A DNA stretch of 28,577 bases from Chara braunii (taxonomy: Eukaryota > Streptophyta > Charophyceae > Charales > Characeae): NCBI GenBank assembly GCA_003427395.1, contig BFEA01001033.1, positions 150,338 through 178,914 on the forward strand, written 5' to 3'. Under the pieces are notes generated by a model that saw nothing but the letters and a program-made list of their open reading frames with translations, searched no databases and was not told where the DNA came from. The translations under genes and the position numbers were made by a program. How positions within the stretch are numbered: the stretch's first letter is position 1; the number at the start of each line of letters is the position of its first letter. Below, one piece after another: positions 10,041-20,027 of the stretch.

Positions 10041-10198
10041 GAGTCTGCTTTGATTTTTGTGACAGGTACCTTGAGGGCAGTGGTTGGTGGTCCCCACCCC
10101 CTCAGGGTATCAGTTGTCGGGCTGTTGGTGATACTTAACCGCAACCGGGGTTAAGGTGGATTATCACTTACAGTGTAATCAGTTAGGGGATTCTGCAG
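10041..10198 (+). repeat. Middle module of the ribozyme repeat (three conserved hairpins)
   Basis: This is the best preserved link between two ribozymes. It holds a hairpin CCTTGAGG/CCTCAGGG (10069-10107) with an inner GGTGG/CCACC stem, then CTTAACC/GGTTAAG (10134-10155), then GATTATCAC with GTGTAATC (10159-10180). The same three elements occur at 8620-8731, and the last two at 11134-11180. The core-to-core distance from copy E (9919) to copy B (10222) is 303 bp, which gives the full unit length. GGGTATCAG at 10105-10113 resembles the start of the plant initiator-tRNA-Met primer-binding site, but only about eight bases match. Confidence 0.75.
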
Positions 10199-10340
10199 AC
10201 TGTATAGGAGGGTTCAGCCTCCTGATGAGTCGGTGAAACTCCGACGAAGCAGTTTGTCACAGCCCCTCGTTTGTTGTTCTCTTGTCCCTCTGTGCGTACG
10301 GTTTACTGGGCAGGTCGGTTTGTCGATATATAGAGTAAAG
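10199..10340 (+). ncRNA. Hammerhead ribozyme repeat, copy B (near-complete, probably inactive)
   Basis: Stem III strand ACTGT (10199-10203), stem I GAGG/CCTC (10208-10211 and 10218-10221) with loop GTTCAG, core CTGATGA (10222-10228), stem II GTCGG/CCGAC with loop TGAAACT, then GAAGCAGT. Two defects are visible: three extra bases between stem III and stem I at the cleavage site, and GAAG in place of GAAA, which breaks the A15.1 pair. The downstream module follows to about 10340. Confidence 0.8.
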
Positions 10341-10774
10341 TGAGTACAGTGGTTGATGATTGAAATCGATGATGAGGGGAGACTTTGAAATGATGACCGT
10401 TAATTTGCAGATGGAGGTCGTCGATGATGAACTGATTATCGAAATCGCGGATGAGGCCAAATTGAGGGCAAAGCTAGAAGTTATGATAGTCAATTTGCAG
10501 ATTGAGATCGGCCATGAATTTATGTCCCCCCCCCGACGCGTAGTTGACGATTTCCGGAAGTCTTCGTCAACGTGTTGTTTTCTGCGATTGTTTTCTGCGA
10601 TCGAGAAGATCGAAAGAGAGAGCCATATTTGTGGAGTGACACCGTCTTCTCCCAAAAACAACGCACCCTCGACATGACGGCATACACCCTCATTATGAAT
10701 GTATAAGAGCTATCTTGCCGGTTAGATGCAGTCTGATGAGGGTGCATTTTGTTCGAGTGGAGGTGGTAGTCTTG
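10341..10774. other. Unique sequence inserted between ribozyme repeats
   Basis: The segment separates copies B and A. It has internal near-repeats (GTTAATTTGCAGATGGAG near 10400 and GTCAATTTGCAGATTGAG near 10490). A 105-codon open frame at 10360-10677 encodes a charged, heptad-like stretch (ELIIEIADEAKLRAKLEVM). No family is recognised and the repeats may create this by chance. Confidence 0.4.
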
Positions 10775-11081
10775 TTGAAGGATCACCATCAAAGATTCTG
10801 AGATTGTACTGTGTCGTCCTTTCAGCTTCGATCTTGGTATCCCTTGTGCGCCTCCCCCAGCCGGCCTAGGTGGGGGCCGTACATTCATTCACAACTTACA
10901 TGTACGGTATTTATTAATGCACGACTTAATTGAAGGATCACCATCGAATATTCTGAGCTTGTCATGTGTCGTCCTTTCGGCTTCGATCTTCATATCCCTT
11001 GTGCGCCCCCGGCCGGCCTACGTTGGGGCCGTACATCCATTCACAACTTACGTGTACGGTATATATTAATGCACGGCTTAA
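10775..11081 (+). repeat. Tandem repeat of about 155 bp x 2, plus fragments
   Basis: Two consecutive units (10775-10927 and 10930-11081) start TGAAGGATCACCATC and end TATTAATGCACGRCTTA. Both contain GTGTCGTCCTTTC, CTTCGATCTT and ATCCCTTGTGCGCC, and in the first a CCCCCA/TGGGGG hairpin. Fragments recur at 11082-11098 and 11322-11350, directly joined to ribozyme-repeat sequence, so the two repeat families have been shuffled together. Confidence 0.85.
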
Positions 11082-11098
11082 TTACATGTACGGTGCAC

Positions 11099-11320
11099 GC
11101 CTCAGGGTATCAGTTGTCGTGCAGTCGTTGATGCTTAACCATAACCAGGGTTAAGGTGGATTAACACTTACAGTGTAATCAGTTGGGGGATTGTTGACTG
11201 TTGAGGGTTCAGCCTCCTGATGAGTCGGTGAAACTCCGACGAAACAGTTTTTCACAGCCCCTCGTTTGTTGTCCTCTTCTCCCTCTCTGCCTACAGTTTA
11301 CCGGGGAGCTCTGTTTATTG
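11099..11320 (+). repeat. Hammerhead repeat unit, copy A (5' truncated)
   Basis: The unit starts inside the CCTCAGGG arm of the first hairpin. It keeps CTTAACC/GGTTAAG (11134-11155) and the GATTAACAC/GTGTAATC hairpin (11159-11180), then the intact ribozyme at 11197-11248 and the downstream module to about 11320. Confidence 0.8.
11197..11248 (+). ncRNA. Type III hammerhead ribozyme, complete
   Basis: Hammerhead ribozymes are small RNAs that cleave their own backbone after an NUH triplet. Here stem III is ACTGT (11197-11201) with ACAGT (11244-11248). The cleavage triplet is GTT, with predicted cut after T11202. Stem I is GAGG/CCTC (11203-11206 and 11213-11216) with loop GTTCAG. The core CTGATGA is at 11217-11223, stem II GTCGG/CCGAC encloses TGAAACT, and GAAA lies at 11241-11244. 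All conserved core bases are present. Loop I TTCA and loop II TGAA are complementary, fitting the loop-loop contact natural hammerheads need. Stem III is open, making it type III, the form reported in plant retrozymes. Stem I is short (4 bp). Activity is predicted, not shown. Confidence 0.9.
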
Positions 11321-11345
11321 ACACATACGGTGTATATTAATGCAC

Positions 11346-11445
11346 GACTTCATGAGTCGGTGAAACTCTGACGGAAGTCTATCACACCCCTTGTTTGTTG
11401 TCCTGTTCTCCCTCTTTGCCTGCGGTTCGCCTGGCAGTTCTTGCT
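11346..11445 (+). repeat. Hammerhead-derived repeat, copy G (truncated)
   Basis: The copy begins CATGAGTCGGTGAAACTCTGAC directly after a fragment of the 155-bp repeat, so stem I, the cleavage site and the 5' core are missing. CTTGTTTGTTGTCC, a pyrimidine tract and a TGCC...GGCA hairpin follow. Confidence 0.7.
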
Positions 11446-11605
11446 AACTTGTTCACGGTAGACCGGACTCGTTATTCTCCTACAGTAATTGAGTTTGTTT
11501 CAAACACCCTTGCCTCCGTGTAGGTGGAAGGCCATGGCTCTTGCTACCATACCTTAACTTCAAGTTCATGTCTAATTTGAAGTTTATTCCTCTTTGTACA
11601 ACAAG

Positions 11606-11986
11606 AGGCTCGCCACACAGGCTGGCTGTCAGAAAAAGTTTGAAAGTCGGCCGTCGACAGTTTACCCCCCCTTCACAACACAGGCTGTCGAGGGGTAAGG
11701 TTTTTGGTCATGGCCAAATGGACTCCGCCTTTCCACAGCGCACGGCCGTCATGGAACGGAACAGTCCCTGACAATGCAAATTCTAACCCAATTCTCGAAA
11801 GGCAGGTGGGGCACTTCCGAATTTCCGTCTCCTTCAGGCGGGAGGAAACGAATGGGGGAGGGTGGCTGTCGAGCGTACCATTCAGACACCTGTTGGAAAT
11901 GTTTTTGAGCCGCAATTCTTCGAAAGTCTGTGTGGCGATGCAAAATTGTTGAAAACCTGGTTTTCGACAGCCTGTGTGGCGAGCCT
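11606..11986. mobile_element. MITE with AGGCTCGCCACACAGGCTG termini
   Basis: The left end AGGCTCGCCACACAGGCTG (11606-11624) is a perfect inverted match to the right end (11968-11986), and similarity continues into CTGTC.GAAAA. Short copies of the end motif recur inside: ACACAGGCTGTCGA near 11680 and CTGTGTGGCGA near 11929, as in elements with subterminal transposase sites. No transposase is encoded. Flanking ACAAG and CCAAG may be a weak target duplication. It is unrelated to the TTAA family. Confidence 0.8.
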
Positions 11987-12179
11987 CCAAGAAAGTGAGA
12001 TCTGGAGGTTAGTGTTTTCTGGGTGTCTGGAGAGAGAGGGGGGGGGGGGGTTGATTTGAGAGCACAATTTTCTTGTGTGCAAAGGACGCGACGCCAACCA
12101 GCCTCTGGAGGCGTCTTTTTCGTGCTGTGGACGAGAAAGAAAAAAAGTTAAGAAAAACACAATCGCTATTATTAGTTTT

Positions 12180-12475
12180 AAGTAGATATTTCAAGAACGG
12201 ACACGTTAATGTGACGGGTTTGAAGTAAAAGTTTGTAAAATCATATTAATTAATAAGAATGGAGACGTTTTCGATATTAATGAATGATGAACAAATCATA
12301 TTTAATTAATAATAGGGACGTTTCGATAGGAATGAGTGATAGAGAATCAGAGATATTTCAAGAACAGACACGTACTGAGCAGTATTTTTGTCATCGTACT
12401 AAAGTTAAAATAAACGAACTGGATAAATACATAATAATTAATTAATTAATTAATTAATTAATTAATTGAATAGGG
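12180..12475. repeat. AT-rich tandem repeats and (AATT)n microsatellite
   Basis: AAATCATATTAATTAATAA followed by GACGTTTTCGAT occurs twice about 56 bp apart (about 12239 and 12295). AGATATTTCAAGAAC.GACACGT also occurs twice (about 12184 and 12351). A pure (AATT)n run lies at about 12434-12467. No gene from 12060 to 12880 is recognised. Confidence 0.8.
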
Positions 12476-12887
12476 GTGGCCTCTCTAGTAAGTGTAGAGA
12501 GAATAAGCCTGCGCTTATATGAAAATGGGAAGGAGTATTTAATTTTTGGGGCAAGTATGTTGATGTCACAACAGTCTCGAATGCGCAAAAAAGACGCGTG
12601 CGCCGGCAAAGACAACGTTTTTGTGCTGGCAAAGAAAACAGCCACTGAGTTCGAATAAGCAAGCAATGAAAGTACCGCAGGGTGGGCCACGGTGTCGGAC
12701 GGGAAAAGAAAAAGAATAAAAAGGGCCAACGGATCTATTTCAATCGAAATTGCTGTTTCAAACTCGCAACGCGATATTATTGCCGGCGCGTGTCTTTTTT
12801 ACCTTTGCGAATTCAAAACTTGCCGCGTTGGTATTTGCATTTTACGTTTGTTTTCTTATTTCACTTCTCTTCTTGTCTATTTACAGT

Positions 12888-13182
12888 TGGGTCTGTCCGA
12901 AACTGAACCTAGTCCGTTCAATAGCGGACTTGCTATGTCCAATATCTGGTCTATCCAATTCCAAACCTGGTCTGTCCAACGTTGAACCTGGTCAGGGTCT
13001 GTCCAATACCGAACCTGGTTTATCCAATGCCAAACATGGTCTGTCCAAGGCTGAACTGAACCTGGTATGAGCAATACGGAATCTTGTCTGTCGGATTCCA
13101 AACCTGGTCCATGTAATGCTGAACCTGGTCATCAGGGTCTGTCCAGTGCTGAACCTGGTTGTCAGGGTCTGTCCAATTGAAC
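12888..13182. repeat. Minisatellite, unit about 21-30 bp
   Basis: About ten imperfect copies of GGTCTGTCCAATGCTGAACCT run head to tail. An open frame across part of it would encode LSNxEPG repeats, but the array changes frame and I do not call it a gene. Bases 13183-14045 hold no recognised feature. Confidence 0.85.
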
Positions 13183-14045
13183 TCTCTGCGGAATAGGGAG
13201 TTCTCTATCACTGGGTAGTTGGGTGTGCAGGATGCTTTCTCTCTCCCTCCCTTGTGTTTGCTCTGTGGTGTTTCTGGCTGCAGTTGCTTGTCGAGTAGAG
13301 ACACTGTTGGGATTTGTGTGACTGTCTTGTTCATGGTGTATACCACGAGATCTGTCCTTTGTTGATTGGCAATTTGTAGATGGGTAGTTAGTCGTGCTTT
13401 TCTTTCTCTAGGTCCATGTCTGAACCCTTGTTGTTTCTTTTTGTGTCGTTTGTGCAGGTACTATTGTGATTATTGTGATACATACCTCACCCATGATTCG
13501 GTAGGTTTATTTGGTTACATTGTTGTCCCTGTTTTTAAGATTTAGGTTTGGTCTGGCACATGTTTCTTGCACTCGCCAAAACAGAAAGGAAGGGGAAAAC
13601 CTGCGCCCAAATGCTGCGACTGCCAAGGAGGTAGCACCTTTTTGCCGACAACCAGGTTCCAGAAGTTGGTCGTTGAATTGATCCTATGATCAAAGAACTG
13701 ATGAAGAACAGGAGAGGTTTGTTTGGGGTGAGTAGGAAAGAGAAGGAGCTAATGGAGAGAGGAGATGGGGTGCAGCACATCATGAATTCAAGATCAAAAG
13801 TTTTTGGACGTAATAGCATTTTTCATCAAACGGGGTGCCAAAATGTTCAGTCAAATTATTCTGTCTAATAATGCAGGTGACTGTGGACTGTATGGAAGAA
13901 CCGGTGACGGAAAAGGGGTCTTTTCTGAGACAAGTAGAAACGGAGCTAGCCATGTAGAAAATGGATTCAGAGACCGATAACGCAGGTGTGCTGAATCTAC
14001 GTAACATTTGTTTTGTTGTCGATTATTTCTGCTTTGTCTTTACCA

Positions 14046-14548
14046 TCTGCAGTGAAATGTAGAGGTTGTTGCATGTTGCTGGCCTTAATTTTCGATGCTC
14101 AGAAATGTTGAGGGTACTTTTTCCTTTCTTTTCAAAGGGGTAAGCTCGCGCAGGCTGAATCTCTATGTATAATTACCTGGACCTGCTTTTCAATCCATTT
14201 GTGGAAACATAGCATGTGTTTCTAATGATGACACCAAGGCTGCAGCGCATCATTACTTTGAAAAAGTGATCTCTTGCGAGCGCCTGCAACACACTGAAGA
14301 TTTGATGCGTAGTGTTGATACCTTTGTTATGTTTCCAGGAAAAAAAAAGGTTCTGTTTTTCGAATCCAGAAACCAGTACTACTAAAGTGGCTATGCATAC
14401 CCAACTTTTTCACAGATCTCTATGCTTCGATATTTGTTTCACCCACTGCAGTGAAATGTGGAGGCCGTCGCATGTTGCTGGCCGTACTTTTCTTTGCTCA
14501 GAAATGTGGAACGCACTTCTGTCTTTTCTTTTAGAGGGGGTAAGCTCC
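14046..14548. repeat. Dispersed direct repeat, about 105 bp x 2
   Basis: Copies at about 14046-14148 and 14444-14548 share CTGCAGTGAAATGT, GCATGTTGCTGGCC, GCTCAGAAATGT and GGGGTAAGCTC. They are clearly diverged and 398 bp apart. The second lies directly next to the SINE-like relic on the minus strand, so both may belong to one mobile unit. Confidence 0.8.
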
Positions 14549-14645
14549 TCAAGTTGTTGTATCCATCTGATTCCACCAGGATTAGAACTCGTGACCTGCG
14601 TATCAACACTTGAAGATGTGAACCATTAGGCACATGCGGAGGGTG
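14549..14645 (-). repeat. Possible SINE relic (tRNA-like), copy b
   Basis: Reading the minus strand, GTGCCTAATGGTTCAC resembles a D-arm/A-box and GAGTTCTAATCCTGG a B-box about 40 bases on. GGTGGAATCAGATGGAT follows, shared with the plus-strand copy near 8230. The anticodon arm does not fold cleanly, so it is not a working tRNA gene. Confidence 0.4.
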
Positions 14646-14649
14646 CATA

Positions 14650-16275
14650 TACTATCTCTGGTATCGAGAGTAATTAGTAATTACTTCCAGCTTCATCAAG
14701 TGGAAACTGCCCTGAAGTTTGATGTTTTGTTGAGCTTGGAAAGGACTGGTTGGTTTTATTGACAAGAGCATAGCCAAGGCATCTTTTTTAGGCTCGTTTC
14801 TTTGTCTGCCTTTTTTAAGCTCGTTCATGGCTCATCGCTTGCTATTTTCTCTCTCGCTTTCTCTCTCTCCGCTTCTCTCTGCCACTATCGTTTTGCTAGT
14901 CTGCAGTTATGCACTTTTCTTTGTGCCTTGCCTTTCTTTGCGTCAATCAACTCATGTGCGTATAGTTCTTCTACATGATCAAATGTATTCATCATATGGG
15001 CTGGAAACGCCGATGCCAGTCCTCTTCTATTATGAAGTTATTTTCTTGTTACGTACTCGTTGGAAGCGAAGACTCTGTTTTTCCAGTCAATTCATAATTC
15101 CATCACCTTCCGGAGGCGGTTGCCAACGCAGCGTGATTGTATCATAATCGTGCGCTTCTGACATTTGAAATCATGGACAAACATCCTTTTTTTGCATCTT
15201 TTTGTCGCGTGCAGCCCTCAGTAAGGAAACAACACAATGCAGGGTACAAGCATAAGGTATGACTCTCCTTCCCTTTACCTGGCTGAATCAGTCATCCTCT
15301 CTTCTGCATGGTATAGTGTTTTTGGGCTGGGGAAAAGGTCGGGCTACGGGTGTCGGGCGACCTCAGAGAATGTGATATATGGTGGCGTGGCCACATTTCT
15401 TTTGGAGCATGATGATATGTAGAAATGCCAAGCTGTTTTGTGTGGGGGGGAGAGATGGTTAATGGGGGGGCAAATATTTGCCGTTTTCGCCGGCAATCTC
15501 GGTGCGAACTGTGGAACTGGAATGAGAAACTGTTGGAGGAGCTTTCTCGGAATTCTGGCAAAGATACGGTTGTCAAGAGTGGGTGCTGGGACAGAGAAGG
15601 AGGGGGGGGGGACGAGGGGGTCCTAGTGGAGAATGTCATAAGGGCATTAATAGGACAGATGGTTAATAGAGGGCCGAAAATTTGCCTTCTCGTCGCACCG
15701 TACAAGCAACATTTAATATCCTAACACAAAACACGCTTTCCGAGTTAAAAATGTTCATTGTTCAACGATTTCAGCGAAGTGCTAACCTTTTCTTTATTAG
15801 TCCAAACATGTCGAAATTGGATGCATGACATACCTTAAAGCACCTACATATCACAGGAAAAGAAAAACAAGAAAGAAATGGAAAACATCTGGCCAATCTG
15901 ACCGTTCCAGTGAAAAATCCGGCGGAAAGAAAACACCCTTTGTTAACCACGTGTGATGAATCACCCGTGGGTAGTGGTTTGCTGTGTTGAGAGCCTGTTC
16001 ATACTGTTGTGGACACTTTTGGATGCGCAAGGAGTGTAATGAGGAGGATTAACTGATGGTGGTATGTCTCTCTCTGCTCAGAGAATCTCTGTCGGAGTAT
16101 CGAGGCCCAGTGGGATTCTGTATGGGTAGGCCCACTGGTATTCTCTCTGCAAGCCAAGTTCACACCTTCAACATAGTCTATTTGCTAAGTTACTTGTATG
16201 TTATGACTCACAATGAGGTCCACAAAAAGATAACGGTGAGGGGTGTTCAAGGGGGGGGAGGGGGGGGGGGGGGGG
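14650..16275. other. No recognised gene; G-rich runs
   Basis: Short open frames here match no family I know. Two related blocks, ATGGTTAATGGGGGGGC near 15456 and ATGGTTAATAGAGGGCC near 15659, share a following AATATTTGCC/AAATTTGCC and suggest a decayed direct repeat. Long G runs precede the gap at 16276. Confidence 0.4.
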
Positions 16276-16349
16276 NNNNNNNNNNNNNNNNNNNNNNNNN
16301 NNNNNNNNNNNNNNNNNNNNNNNNNNNNNNNNNNNNNNNNNNNNNNNNN
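16276..16349. other. Assembly gap (Ns)
   Basis: 74 undetermined bases directly after a long G run, a typical assembly break. The gap removes the 3' tail of the adjoining U6 copy. Confidence 0.99.
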
Positions 16350-16453
16350 AAATGGACCATGTCTCGATTTATGCATGTTATCCTTGCGCAGGGGCCATGC
16401 TAATCTTCTTTCTCTCTGTATCGTTCTAATTGTAACGGATGTCCCGAAGGACA
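16350..16453 (-). pseudogene. U6: U6 snRNA copy, probable pseudogene
   Basis: U6 is the catalytic snRNA of the spliceosome. The minus strand carries the 5' stem-loop GTCCTTCGGGACATCC, then AGAACGATACAGAGA, AGATTAGCATGGCCCCTGCG, CAAGGAT and ATGCATAAATCGAGACATGG, running almost the full U6 length. Six extra bases (GAAAGA-like) sit between the ACAGAGA box and AGATTAGC, which changes an invariant spacing needed for catalysis. I see no upstream sequence element or TATA box on the minus strand at the expected positions. The 3' end is lost in the gap. Most likely a retro-copied pseudogene; an assembly error at the insertion is possible. Confidence 0.88.
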
Positions 16454-18081
16454 GGTTTTCCTTTTGTTTGTTCTGTGGTGGCTTGCCTTTTTCGACTGGA
16501 CCTGACTGAGCTGGGGCAGCTTGGGAGGAGGCCAGCTTTCTTGGAAGGCTTAGCTTTGTTGGCTTATTAGCATTGTGAATTTGTGAATGCAATTCAACTC
16601 TTGGGATCTGCTGCATGGCATTGTGAATTTGTGAATGCAAATTCAATTCATGCATATTCGCGATATAACTGTGTTAAGAAAAAAAAAAAAAAAAAAAAAA
16701 AGCACAAACAGAAAACTCTGAACATCATGCAGGATGTGAAGCAGGTGTGCGCGCTGCCGTCCTGCAGGTTGTGTTGCCTACTGCTGTGGGATGCTAGTCC
16801 TTGTTTGCACTGCACAGTCCAAGTGCTAGTATGGATGTAGTATGGATGTAGTCTTTCGTGTGTGTGTCTGGAGGGGGGGATAGACGGGTGAGTCGTGGGG
16901 CCTCCTTTCGGAAGGGTTAATGATGAAGGCTTTCAGCAGTGTCCGGTCGAATAAGGCGACATGTTGTGGTCGCTGTTGTCGACTTTCGCTAACCTACTTC
17001 GTCTGTATTGGAAGCGCAGTCTCTTGTTGCAAGGCTTCGTGAGAGGCCCCAGCTTGGGACATCGTATTTCTGTGGGAACCTGTTCATTTTTTTTTAAATG
17101 GATGTTGAAGTGATTTGTTGCCTCAAGCGAAGGAGGGGTCTACGGGAGTTGTCATTTGAAGCCAAAGCGCTTGGGTCTGATCGCATGATTGATTTATTAG
17201 CAGCAGCAGAGATTTCTAAAGCGTAATTTCATATTGAGGAGGAAAGTGCGAGGGGTCCGTGGAGAGAGCTTGAGCTAGTTGGGCAAATGCACAATTGGTG
17301 CACGCCGCGGGATGGAGTGAGAAAATGATGATTCTCCTGCCTGCTTCACCCGAACACAAGGTACGGGTCATTATTGCTGTGTTTTTTCTACGGAAAGATT
17401 ATACCCCAAATACATACACACAGCTATAATGACTGTACGCTGTATTCGGGTGAAGAAGGTGGTTGACAACAGCCTTTTTTAGATGCGAGGGGTATATATA
17501 TAGCCTTTTACAAATTTTGGCCAGGGGTAGTCTGATAGGTAGGAGATCTGTGTAGAGCTCAGTGGTGAACGGTGTGGCAATCACTGTGCAATGTGTCCGG
17601 GGACTGGCAATGTGTAAAGGACTGAACCTTGCAATTATCGAAGGGAGCAGAAAGACGTGAAGCCGCACAGAGCCCCATTTTATGCAGTCCAAGTTGGGAC
17701 AGTTCCTTGCCTGCACAAGCTGGTATTTTTTGGAAGAAGACGAATGAGAGGAGGCCTATATGAGCGTCCGACTTTGGAGAGCGGGCATGGAGTCTGGCGA
17801 ACAAAAATGGGAACTTTTAGATGTCTTTTCTGTGCCCTCCAAGTATTCACCGATCTGGAGTCGTTCTGCACAGAGTACTTTGAGTGCTGACAGGTTTTTC
17901 CTGGCTTTTTTTTTTTTTTATGCCCCAAGCACGGGCCTAGTGCCCAAGGCTTATATTTGCAATTGGACGTTTTTCCTGTTTTTGGACAGCCGAGAGTGGT
18001 AAGCCAGGACCCATAATCATTAAAAAACACGGGTGGCCCTTCAGAAAAGCGTGCCTCAACACACCTCTCATAGTGCGTTGA
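16454..18081. other. No recognised gene
   Basis: Contains a poly(A) of about 22 at 16679-16701 and a duplicated GCATTGTGAATTTGTGAATGCAA-like block (about 16570 and 16617, 48 bp apart). A 42-codon frame at 17098-17226 (ending LLAAAEISKA) reads rather like protein but matches no family known to me. The rest is unremarkable. Confidence 0.4.
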
Positions 18082-18263
18082 GTGGTTTTTCCTGTTTTTC
18101 TGTGCTGCGCATCTGTGCTTCTCTCTTCCGCCGACCCAGTCTGAGCCATTTGTCTGTGGCAAATTTGCCAGCTGTGGTTTTCCTGTTTTTCCGTGCTGCG
18201 CATCTGTGCTTCTCTCTTCCGGCGACCCAGTCTGAGCTGTTTGTCTGTGGCAAATTTGCCGGA
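18082..18263. repeat. Tandem duplication, 92 bp x 2
   Basis: Two adjacent units each contain TTTTTCCTGTTTTTCTGTGC (or CCGTGC), GCGCATCTGTGCTTCTCTC and GTCTGTGGCAAATTTGCC. They differ at about six positions. The unit includes the palindrome GGCAAATTTGCC. Confidence 0.93.
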
Positions 18264-20027
18264 TGTGGTCTCATACTTGCACATGAACGAATCTGGTGGG
18301 ATCGGAATGTCAGGAAATTCTCGAACACTGCGTTTTGCAGTTTCGGGGCGCAGATAGGTTGAAATTTTGAATACACGAGTGTTGTCTGGAAGACTCATCT
18401 GCAAAAATAAAAATACTCAACTGTCAACTGGCCTTCATCGGTATATGCCAATATGGAAACTTCAGACGGCTGAGTGTTTGCTCCGCGACTGTTGTTGCAC
18501 GAGAGCTTTGAAGCACCAGCTCGACTATATATCGTATCACAGCACTTCAGGAGTGACGTGATATAATGAAACTTCAGCAGTTGTCCTCGTTTGGTGTATT
18601 GATTGCAGGTAGTCTTTTTAGTCAGAGGACACAGAAGCATTGGAGATCCATTTGGGGCGAAGTTCATAGATTTTGCTAACCCAGGGTTACAAAGGCCCAA
18701 CACAGTCCTGTCGGCATGCAACCGGATACGTGGATGGCTGGGTTATGCATGATGTCTGCTGGGATGCATACAGATGCACTGACGTGCACCTTGATGGTAT
18801 GAGTTATGCCTGTCCGAATAAGGTCGGGACGTATCAGTTTTGTTGTGAGCGTCTGGAACCCTTTTTTTTCTGGACTCTTTTTGCCTTTTTTTTCTTGCCA
18901 ATGCTTGTTATGTGTTTGCTCTTCTGCAGCCGAGGAGAGTACAGCTCTTTAGACACGTCACGTGTGTTCAAGTCTCTTCTAATAAGACGGACCTATTTGA
19001 AGCCCTATTTCAGCCCCGTTCTATAGGCGTACTTGAAATAACGCAATGATGATCACAGTCTGATAGGTAGTCGCTGCTTTTCGCAGGGTTCGTTTATGTG
19101 TCGGATTACACTTGACCCGTAAGGAGGGAAGCCTGCTTCAACTGGGTGAAGTTGCAGAACACCGAAGCCCAATGGTGCTACACTTGTGCATAGAAAGTCG
19201 GGAACAGAGTGCAAAAGTGGCGGTATTCGTGCTAGCATTGACCAAGTATGTTACGCTTGGTATGTTATGATTGGTGTCTGGCCGTCAGGGAAAGGTGGCG
19301 ACGAGGGTGCAAAATATCTGTGGGTAAAGGAGGCTCCGTGATCCTCTGCTGAATGTCTCTCTCTCTGCGTAGAAGGGTGAGTTATCCTTCTCCATGGCCA
19401 TAATGGTGAAAAGGGAGGGAAAGTGGGTGCCTGAGTTTGTGAGGGGAAGGTGGTTGTGCGGCTCAGGATAATTTCACGAATAAACAGGTCGGTGGTAAGT
19501 TGGCATATAGACTCGATGATGACAAGAACAAGTAGTCTCCGTCTATGGAAATCAGCGGGCGAGTGAAAAGGTGGCCCCGGCATTGGCAGAAGTTTGTGAC
19601 ACAAGCTTGCAAATGAGGTCTCGATTGTGGATAGGGGCGGGCCTTGTATTGTTGCAGTTGTCTTACCTCAGAATCTTGTCCTGTTAGACTGTAACTTGTT
19701 GTGTACTTAACATAGATCCCTGGAGCGGAAGAAGAGGGATGTGAGGTCGTGAAAAGCACGGTGGGTGGAGACCGGGGACAGTCAAATTGAGTAGGGAGAG
19801 GAAGGGCGTGCAGGGAAGGAACAGAGTAGATTGTGGAAGTGTTCTGCAAGGAGCGTGCCCTGGCTGCAGTTATGGGAGTATGATTAAGAGAAGTTTTTTT
19901 CGCACCGCCCTCGGGAAGTTTTGTGCATGTCGACTTCTTTGGTGAATCCAAGGCGACCAAGGTAGGAAATGGAAGATGAACAAAACACTATAAATGCATC
20001 ATGGAAACCACAACGGAACAGGAAGCT
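18264..20027. other. No recognised gene
   Basis: Only short frames without family resemblance are present in either strand. No repeat longer than about 30 bp was noticed. Confidence 0.35.

Noticed and set aside
10100-10115. Primer-binding site for initiator tRNA-Met (GGGTATCAG)
   Set aside because: Only about eight bases match and no LTR pair or polypurine tract could be placed, so it is noted but not called.
10733-10760. Another CTGATGAG motif as a further hammerhead
   Set aside because: No stem II, GAAA or pairing stem III follows. The CTGATGA at 28373 likewise lacks the rest of the core.
8588-11445. Penelope-like or LTR retrotransposon with its own reverse transcriptase
   Set aside because: No reverse transcriptase, GIY-YIG or integrase motif occurs in any frame near the ribozyme copies.
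12877-13346. Open frames encoding LSNxEPG-type peptide repeats
   Set aside because: They follow from the GGTCTGTCCAAT minisatellite, whose units vary in length and change frame; no start context or exon structure supports a protein.
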